NCBI GenBank assembly: GCA_965220245.1
Contig: CBDCPI010000008.1
Coordinates: forward strand, 124,001-188,000
DNA from: CBDCPI01 sp965220245
GTDB lineage: Bacteria; Chloroflexota; Dehalococcoidia; Lucifugimonadales; UBA3495
Direction: 5' to 3'
Length of the DNA stretch: 64,000 bases
Part shown: piece after piece, positions 58,191 to 64,000 of the stretch
How the letters are laid out: the number at the start of each line of letters is the position of its first letter
How positions within the stretch are numbered: position 1 is the stretch's first letter
Notes under the pieces: generated by a model
What the model saw: only the letters and a program-made list of their open reading frames with translations
Databases searched by the model: none
Told to the model about the DNA's origin: nothing
Made by a program: the position numbers and the translations under genes

Positions 58191-60230
58191 ATGCCCAAAG
58201 TGGATGTCCGCAACTTGAGAAACGTCGCGCTGCTGTCCCACAGCGGAGCCGGCAAAACATCGCTTAGCGAGGCGGTTCTCTTTCATGTAAAAGCGACCAC
58301 GCGCATTGGGCGCGTGGAGGATGGCAACACCGTTTCCGATTACGAGCCGGAAGAAATCAAGCGGGGCAGTAGCATCCAGGCCACGCTGATCTCGTGTGAG
58401 TGGGACAACAAGAAAATCAACTTCTTGGATACGCCGGGTTATGACGACTTCCAAGGCGAAGTTGCTGGCGCGTTGCGGGTGGTGGAGGGGGCCGCTATTT
58501 TGGTAGCCGCCCAAGCGGGAGTGGACGTAGGCACCGAGCGTTCTTGGAACGCTGCCGTAGCTGGCGGCCTGCCCCGGCTGTTCGTAGTCAACAAGATGGA
58601 CCGGGAAAACGCCAGCTTCTCTCGCAGCGTGGCCGACATCCAAGCCAGCTTCGGCAAGAGTTGCATACCCTTTAATCTGGCTATCGGCGACGCCCAAGAG
58701 TTCGAAGGAGTAATCAGCGTCATTGATCCTCCCAATGATGTCCCCGCCGGATTGGCGGCGGAGTTGGAAGCCGCTAGGGAGCGTTTGATTGAAGCTGCGG
58801 CCGAGAGCGATGACGTTCTGGCCGACAAGTACCTTGAAGGGGAAGAGCTGACCACGGCGGAAATCGAGGACGGCGTGCGGGCTGCCATCTGGAAGGGGGA
58901 CTTGGTGCCGATTCTGGCTACCTCCGCCAGCAACAGCTTGGGCATCGGGGAACTGTTGGACACTATTCAACGGTTCCTACCTTCCCCCGCCGACGGCATA
59001 GCTATGCCGCGGACTATTTCTCCGGAAGGGGCCGAAATCACCGCCGATCCTGAAGGACCCTTGGCGGCCCTCGTGTTCAAGACTACCGCCGACCCCTTCG
59101 TCGGGAAGTTGTCCCTGTTCCGGGTCTACCAAGGAACGTTCCGGAGCAACTCGGAGGTGTGGAACTCGGTGCGGCAGCAGGCCGAGCGCATTGGGCAGCT
59201 ATACCTGCCGCGGGGCAAGTCCCAGGAAAACGTGCCGGAGGTAATCGCCGGAGACATCGGCGCTATCGGCAAGCTGTCTTCCACCGTGACTGGTGACACC
59301 CTGACCAGGAGAGACAGTCCGGTGGTGTTCGAACCGATGGAGTTTCCGGTTGGGTACTATGGCGTGGCCGTAAGTCCCGCCACCAAAGCCGACCTAGATA
59401 AAATGTCCACAGCCCTAGGCCGCATTGTGGAAGAAGACCCGACTCTGCGCATGACCAGGGACCTGGATACCCACGAGACGTTGATAACCGGGCTAGGGGA
59501 AGCGCAGATCGAAGTGGCAATGGACAAGATACGCCGCAAGTTCGGCGCCGACCTCAAGGTGCGGTTGCCCAAGGTGGCTTACAAGGAGACCATCACTCAG
59601 GTGACGCAGACCGAGTACCGCCATAAGAAGCAGAGCGGTGGCCACGGCCAGTACGGCCACGTGCTACTCCGGCTGGAACCGATGGAGCGGACACAGGGGT
59701 TCGAGTTCCGCAACGAGGTGGTCGGCGGCAGAGTACCCAAGGAGTACATCCCATCGGTGGAAAAGGGCGTAGTCAAGGCCATGGAGGAGGGAGTGCTAGC
59801 CGGGTTCCCAGTGGTGGACGTGAAGGCCATCATCTACGACGGCAGCTATCACGACGTTGACTCTTCAGGCATGTCTTTTGAGATCGCCGGCAACCAGGCC
59901 CTGCGCAAAGGTATGCCCCAGGCCAGTCCCATATTACTGGAGCCTATCATGAAGTTAACCGTCACCGTGCCCGATGGGTACACCGGGGAGGTGATGAGTG
60001 ACCTGAACGGAAAACGCAGCCGGATCCTGGGCATGAACCCCCATGACAACGTCACCACCATCGAGGCCGAGGTGCCCATCTCGGAGACTCAACGGTACGC
60101 TCAAGACCTCCGCTCCTTGACCCAAGGACGGGGAGTCTACGAATTGCAGTTCGACCACTACCAGGCGGTGCCCGCAAACATCGAGCCGCGGGTGATTGAA
60201 GACGCCAAGCGCGCTCGGGAAGAAGAGTAA
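58191..60230 (+). CDS. Elongation factor G-like translational GTPase (non-canonical)
   Basis: 679 residues with all five EF-G domains. GTPase motifs are unusual: P-loop SHSGAGKTSL instead of AHIDAGKTTT, DTPGYDDF instead of DTPGHVDF (Tyr replaces the catalytic His), NKMDRE for G4. Domain IV (about residues 475-595) includes 'YKETITQVTQTEYRHKKQSGGHGQYGHV'. This is the EF-G-like paralogue group, not the main fusA; the role (ribosome recycling, stress or specialised translation) is not established. A terminator follows. Confidence 0.88.
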   Translation: MPKVDVRNLRNVALLSHSGAGKTSLSEAVLFHVKATTRIGRVEDGNTVSDYEPEEIKRGSSIQATLISCEWDNKKINFLDTPGYDDFQGEVAGALRVVEGAAILVAAQAGVDVGTERSWNAAVAGGLPRLFVVNKMDRENASFSRSVADIQASFGKSCIPFNLAIGDAQEFEGVISVIDPPNDVPAGLAAELEAARERLIEAAAESDDVLADKYLEGEELTTAEIEDGVRAAIWKGDLVPILATSASNSLGIGELLDTIQRFLPSPADGIAMPRTISPEGAEITADPEGPLAALVFKTTADPFVGKLSLFRVYQGTFRSNSEVWNSVRQQAERIGQLYLPRGKSQENVPEVIAGDIGAIGKLSSTVTGDTLTRRDSPVVFEPMEFPVGYYGVAVSPATKADLDKMSTALGRIVEEDPTLRMTRDLDTHETLITGLGEAQIEVAMDKIRRKFGADLKVRLPKVAYKETITQVTQTEYRHKKQSGGHGQYGHVLLRLEPMERTQGFEFRNEVVGGRVPKEYIPSVEKGVVKAMEEGVLAGFPVVDVKAIIYDGSYHDVDSSGMSFEIAGNQALRKGMPQASPILLEPIMKLTVTVPDGYTGEVMSDLNGKRSRILGMNPHDNVTTIEAEVPISETQRYAQDLRSLTQGRGVYELQFDHYQAVPANIEPRVIEDAKRAREEE

Positions 60231-60259
60231 CCGTAGCTGGATTTCGGAGATAGACCAAT

Positions 60260-60280
60260 GGGCCCCGGTAACCGGGGCCC
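60260..60280. terminator. Bidirectional hairpin between convergent genes
   Basis: GGGCCCCGGT pairs with ACCGGGGCCC, a 10-bp perfect stem. It separates the EF-G-like gene and the mutase. No T run, so it may act as a bidirectional structure rather than a classical intrinsic terminator. Confidence 0.55.
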
Positions 60281-61893
60281 TAGAACCCCCACGAAGGATG
60301 GTACTCGCCGAACACTCCGCGGAACACGTCCATCATTTCGCTCACGGTGGCATAGGCGTTAACCGCGTCCAGCAGGAACGGCATCAAGTTATCCGTACCT
60401 CGGGCGGCTTGTTCCAGCGCCTTGAGTCTTTCCGCCACCTCTCGATTGTCCCGTTGGCGCCGCACTTGGTTTAGTTTGTCAATCTGGAGTTGCTCGCCGG
60501 CCCGGTCCACTTTAAGCAACGGAATGTCCAGGGCGTCATCGTTGCAATACTCATTCACGCCAACAGTAATCCGCTGTTTCCGGTCTTCCTCCAGTTGGTA
60601 CACGTAGGCAGCGTCAGCAATCTCCCGCTGGAAAAACCCCATCTCCAGCCCCGGGACCACCCCCCCGATGTCGTCGATACGCCGGAAATACTCGTAACCG
60701 GCCTCCTCCACTTGGTTGGTGAGAGTCTCCAGAAAATAGCTGCCGCCCATGGGATCGACGGTATCGGTGACTCCGGTCTCGTGAGCAATGATCTGCTGGG
60801 TACGAAGGGCTTGCAACGCTGCTTCTTCTGAAGGCAGCGCCCAAGCTTCGTCCTTGCCGTTGGTGTGTAGCGACTGGCACCCTCCCAAGACGGCCGCCAA
60901 GGCTTGGAGAGACACTCTGACCACGTTGTTTTCGGGTTGTTGGGCAGTAAGGCTCGCTCCCGAAGTCTGGGCGTGGAACCGCAACCAGCTAGAGCGGGGG
61001 TTCCGGGAGCCGAAGGTGTCCTGCATCTCTTTGGCCCAGATACGCCGGGCCGCCCGGAACTTGGCGATTTCCTCGAAGAAGTTGTTATGCACGTTGAAGA
61101 AGAAGCTAAGCCGGGGAACGAAGTCGTCGACGTTCATACCCCGCTCTTGGCAGTGGCGCACGTACTCGAACCCGTCGGCCAGGGTAAACGCAAGCTCTTG
61201 GGTGGCGGTGGAACCGGCCTCGCGTATATGGTAGCCGCTGATGCTAATGGGGTTCCACTTGGGAAGGCGCTGCGAGGCGAACTCCACGGTGTCGACCACC
61301 AATCGCATTGAAGGAACTGGCGGGAAGATGTACTCGTTCTGAGCGATGTATTCCTTGAGGATATCGTTCTGGATAGTACCGCCAAGGTTTCCCAAGGACG
61401 CCCCTTGCTTTTGGGCCACCGCGATGTACATGGCCCAAATAATTGCGGCCGGCGCGTTGATGGTCATGGAGGTCGTGACTCGGTCCAAGGGAATGCCGTC
61501 GAACAGCACTTCCATGTCGGCCAAGGATGACACCGCGACGCCGCATTTGCCGAACTCCCCCGCGGCCCTGGGGTCGTCGGTGTCGTAGCCGTAAAGGGTC
61601 GGCATGTCGAAGGCTACGCTCAAGCCCGTCTGCCCGTTGTCCAGCAGAAACTTGAACCTCCGGTTGGTCTCTTCGGGGCGTCCGAACCCGGCAAACATCC
61701 GCATGGTCCACAGGCGGCTCCGGTAGCCGGCAGGGTGTATCCCCCTGAGGTAGGGGTATTCTCCGGGCGCTCCCACATCCTGGGCAAAGTCAACCTGGTC
61801 GAGGTTGTCGGGGCCGTATACTTCGTCTACCTCGATCTGGGATGGCGTCTTATAAACGGCTTTTCGTTGGCTGGTCAAGTTACCTACCCCCAC
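60280..61893 (-). CDS. Methylmalonyl-CoA mutase, catalytic (large) subunit
   Basis: 537 residues: the TIM-barrel acyl-CoA mutase domain. '[25 protein letters not shown]', '[18 protein letters not shown]', '[20 protein letters not shown]', '[22 protein letters not shown]' and '[15 protein letters not shown]'. The cobalamin-binding C-terminal domain (DxHxxG) is absent and should be encoded elsewhere as a separate small subunit. It interconverts methylmalonyl-CoA and succinyl-CoA; related mutases act on ethylmalonyl- or isobutyryl-CoA. Works with the epimerase at 8491. Confidence 0.92.
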   Translation of the reverse strand: MGVGNLTSQRKAVYKTPSQIEVDEVYGPDNLDQVDFAQDVGAPGEYPYLRGIHPAGYRSRLWTMRMFAGFGRPEETNRRFKFLLDNGQTGLSVAFDMPTLYGYDTDDPRAAGEFGKCGVAVSSLADMEVLFDGIPLDRVTTSMTINAPAAIIWAMYIAVAQKQGASLGNLGGTIQNDILKEYIAQNEYIFPPVPSMRLVVDTVEFASQRLPKWNPISISGYHIREAGSTATQELAFTLADGFEYVRHCQERGMNVDDFVPRLSFFFNVHNNFFEEIAKFRAARRIWAKEMQDTFGSRNPRSSWLRFHAQTSGASLTAQQPENNVVRVSLQALAAVLGGCQSLHTNGKDEAWALPSEEAALQALRTQQIIAHETGVTDTVDPMGGSYFLETLTNQVEEAGYEYFRRIDDIGGVVPGLEMGFFQREIADAAYVYQLEEDRKQRITVGVNEYCNDDALDIPLLKVDRAGEQLQIDKLNQVRRQRDNREVAERLKALEQAARGTDNLMPFLLDAVNAYATVSEMMDVFRGVFGEYHPSWGF

Positions 61894-61932
61894 GGGTTGT
61901 TGTCATCGGGTCCTGCCCTGAGTTCAGACGGC

Positions 61933-62385
61933 TCATTCCGGGAGTTGGGCGTCGTGCCAGTTCCTTCCCGTAAGTTCCTCCCAGCGCTGCTTTTGCCGGT
62001 TGCTCTGCGGGATGAAGGCTCTTGGCGCTTCGGCTCGTATCGCTTCCAGCTCTTGCCACAACCGCTTGCTGCGGTCTACGCCGCGTGCAACCTCTTTTTC
62101 CGTTCGGGTATTCTCATAGAAATTGTTGTGCATCGATTCTGCTGTGTTGAACAAATCATGCAGGTGGGGCCGGTTGAACTCATCGGCAAGTTGCCCCAAG
62201 ATGGCGCTGGTCAATCGGTGGTGGTTATGCTGCCACCCCCTCTGTTCGGCAATAGACTTGATGGCGACAGCCACCGCGCCCCAGGCTTTCTCACTGGCCT
62301 GAACGTAGTCTTCCCCTTCCAACTCCGCCTCAGCTTGCCGGATAAGCTGGCGACTGGTTTCCAGGTATTTCTCAGATTCGGACAT
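61933..62385 (-). CDS. PaREP1/HEPN-like small helical protein
   Basis: 150 residues. 'AEAELEGEDYVQASEKAWGAVAVAIKSIAEQRGWQHNHHRLTSAILGQLADEF' and 'NTAESMHNNFYENT' match the PaREP1-type HEPN pattern and the protein at 18032-18475. The C-terminus is Trp/Arg-rich. It has no partner gene next to it. Function unknown. Confidence 0.6.
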   Translation of the reverse strand: MSESEKYLETSRQLIRQAEAELEGEDYVQASEKAWGAVAVAIKSIAEQRGWQHNHHRLTSAILGQLADEFNRPHLHDLFNTAESMHNNFYENTRTEKEVARGVDRSKRLWQELEAIRAEAPRAFIPQSNRQKQRWEELTGRNWHDAQLPE

Positions 62386-62455
62386 TGCGCGAGTTTCTCT
62401 TGCTATTCCCGGATAGCGGAGGTGTTGGGGTGGGGACGGACCACGGAGGCGGTTA

Positions 62456-63697
62456 TCATCTTACCAGCCGGACGAAACGGCGCTTACCCACCCTTATTAC
62501 GTCGCCGGGGGCGACTCCGGTGACCGCGGTATCCGACTCCACGGTGACAGGTCCGGCGGATGGCTTGATGATCTCCACAGCCTTTTGATCGATTAGGCGT
62601 TTGGCTTGGGTGGTGCTGGCAGCCAGCCCCAAGTCCACTAGGCACCGGCTCCAGCGGGGAGCTTCTTGGCCGTCCGCTCCTTTGGGGAGGGCCGCCTGAG
62701 GAATATCTTCAGGAATGCTGCCCTGCTGCACAACTTGCTCAAAGTTAGTCTGCGCCGACCCGGCCGCCGCCGGTCCGTGGAACTGGCGAGTAATTTCCAA
62801 GGCCAACCGCTTCTTCTCCTCCAAAGCGCTTACCGCTCCGGATTCGAGGCCGTGAGAAAGTTCGCTAAGGTGTTCCTCGGGTTCATCAGTCAAGTATTCG
62901 AAATAAGAAACTATCAGATCGTCGGGCAGGGACATGAGCTTGCCGTACATGTCATTGGGAGGTTCTTCGACGGCTACGTAGTTGTTGAGACTTTTGCTCA
63001 TTTTCATGGCGCCGTCAGTCCCCACCAACAACGGCATGGTAAATATCTGCTGGGACGGCTGACCCATCATCGCTTGCAACTCTCGGCCCACCAGCAGGTT
63101 GAACTTTTGATCGGTGCCGCCAAACTCCACTTCCGATTCGATCGCCACCGAGTCGTAAGCTTGCAGCAGGGGGTACAGCAACTCGGTGATGGCGATGGGC
63201 CGGTGCTCCCGGTAGCGGAGCGCGAAGTCGGCCCGCTCCAAGAACTGGGCGACGGTGAACTTGCTGGTGAGGCGAATCACGTCCTCCAGCGTGAACTTGC
63301 CGAACCACTCGCTCTGCCAGACCACTTGGGTCCGGCTATCGTCGACCACTTTGAAAAACTGCCGGAGGTAAGACTCGGCGTTCTGCACCACTTCTTCATG
63401 GGTCAGCATGGGGCGAGTGGCCGACTGGCCGCTGGGATCGCCGATTTGGGCGGTCCAATCGCCGACTATCAGGATCACTTGGTGCCCCAGTTGTTGAAGC
63501 TGGCGCAGCTTGCGAAGGCCAACCACGTGGCCCAAGTGAATGTCGGGCCGACTGGGGTCGAACCCCATTTTCAAGCGAAGAGGGGCGCCCCGCTGTAGGA
63601 GGCGCAGAAACTCCTCATGGGAGATGATCTCGCTTACGCCGCGGCGGGTAATCCTGTCGATGGTGGGGGTATCAAGCAACGTGGGTACCTCGGTCAC
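62456..63697 (-). CDS. tyrS: Tyrosyl-tRNA synthetase
   Basis: 413 residues, GTG start at 63697. HLGHVVGL is the class I 'HIGH' motif, MKMSKSLNNYV the 'KMSKS' motif, and the C-terminal S4 domain ends with 'GDVIRVGKRRFVRLV'. 'IVGDWTAQIGDPSGQSATRPML' and the 'GGTDQKFNLLVGR' block (tyrosine site) are typical. It charges tRNA-Tyr. Its start overlaps the end of ribF by 26 bp, so the two are translated together. Confidence 0.95.
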   Translation of the reverse strand: MTEVPTLLDTPTIDRITRRGVSEIISHEEFLRLLQRGAPLRLKMGFDPSRPDIHLGHVVGLRKLRQLQQLGHQVILIVGDWTAQIGDPSGQSATRPMLTHEEVVQNAESYLRQFFKVVDDSRTQVVWQSEWFGKFTLEDVIRLTSKFTVAQFLERADFALRYREHRPIAITELLYPLLQAYDSVAIESEVEFGGTDQKFNLLVGRELQAMMGQPSQQIFTMPLLVGTDGAMKMSKSLNNYVAVEEPPNDMYGKLMSLPDDLIVSYFEYLTDEPEEHLSELSHGLESGAVSALEEKKRLALEITRQFHGPAAAGSAQTNFEQVVQQGSIPEDIPQAALPKGADGQEAPRWSRCLVDLGLAASTTQAKRLIDQKAVEIIKPSAGPVTVESDTAVTGVAPGDVIRVGKRRFVRLVR

Positions 63698-64000
63698 GGG
63701 CCAAAGCTATCCGGGAATCAGCTACGTCCCGGTCTATCTGCTGGATGAGCTGGTCCACGTCGGAAAACTTTTCTTGGTCCCTTAATCTGCTGACGAACTC
63801 CACGCCTACGCGCTTGCCGTAGATGTCGGCATTGAAGTCAATGAGGTGGACTTCAACCAGCCGCTGGGTAAGGTTGAAGGTGGGCCTGGTCCCGATGCTG
63901 GTAGCCGAAGGGTAGCGGTGGCCGTCAATGACGGCCCAACTGGAGTAGATGCCGTCTTTTGGCAGAATCAACTGGCCTTCAATGTCGACGTTGGCCGTAG
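63672..64000 (-). CDS. ribF: Riboflavin kinase/FAD synthetase, 3' part
   Basis: The frame is open to the edge of the window. Visible is the C-terminal riboflavin kinase domain: 'TANVDIEGQLILPKDGIYSSWAVID', 'SATSIGTRPTFNL', 'RLVEVHLIDFNADIYGKRVGVEFVSRLRDQEKFSDVDQLIQQI'. It phosphorylates riboflavin to FMN; the N-terminal FMN adenylyltransferase part lies beyond base 64000. The flavoproteins in this window (AprA, TrxB, LLM enzyme) depend on such an enzyme. Confidence 0.92.
   Translation of the reverse strand, partial: TANVDIEGQLILPKDGIYSSWAVIDGHRYPSATSIGTRPTFNLTQRLVEVHLIDFNADIYGKRVGVEFVSRLRDQEKFSDVDQLIQQIDRDVADSRIALARDRGTHVA

Overview
The window is a GC-rich bacterial chromosome segment with mostly single-gene or short-operon layout. 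Gene content points to a Chloroflexota member, probably a SAR202/Dehalococcoidia-like heterotroph. This is inference from five CaiB/BaiF CoA-transferases, an auracyanin-like cupredoxin fused to a cytochrome oxidase subunit, methylmalonyl-CoA enzymes, Uma2 proteins, clan AA aspartic proteases and a luciferase-like monooxygenase; no rRNA or other phylogenetic marker was tested.

Layout. 1-3.6 kb: 3' part of a trypsin-like protease, an aspartic protease, a thioredoxin-fold lipoprotein whose first redox Cys codon is an in-frame TGA followed by a SECIS-like hairpin, and an SDR. 3.7-8.2 kb: a minus-strand copper/redox cluster (CopC-CopD-cytochrome c fusion, cytochrome c lipoprotein, two His-rich exported proteins) interrupted by four perfect 50-bp tandem repeats. 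8.5-10.7 kb: methylmalonyl-CoA epimerase, amphi-Trp protein, double VOC protein. 10.8-13.4 kb: a dead IS4-type element carrying an inserted IS630-type element. 13.4-16.2 kb: aprBA with a candidate structured leader or small RNA upstream. 16.3-23.7 kb: terminal oxidase region (FixH/YtkA-like, CtaG, and ctaC-ctaD-ctaE-subunit IV/auracyanin). 23.8-40.5 kb: dispersed metabolic genes (Uma2, LLM monooxygenase, aldo/keto reductase, exported peptidase, DinB, cyclophilin, enoyl-CoA hydratase, hydroxyacid dehydrogenase, epimerase, TrxB, TauE, AcoX-like kinase, amidase). 40.8-51.1 kb: an acyl-CoA cluster with five CaiB/BaiF enzymes, two pairs of which look like active plus inactive subunits, a MaoC-like hydratase and a CitE-like lyase. 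51.1-53 kb: a DUF262-HEPN pair. 53-64 kb: molybdenum hydroxylase large subunit, carboxymuconolactone decarboxylase-like, RidA and Lrp-like domain, EF-G-like GTPase, methylmalonyl-CoA mutase, tyrS and partial ribF.

The intergenic DNA is unusually informative. At least seven short palindromic elements, most with CAGGG-type ends, and probably an eighth, are flanked by matching 10-bp direct repeats (8 to 10 of 10 identical). They behave like a non-autonomous transposable family whose interiors and ends appear in different combinations. The respiratory genes fit an aerobic organism that manages copper carefully; the CoA genes, epimerase and mutase fit degradation of organic acids through acyl-CoA and propionate-type intermediates.
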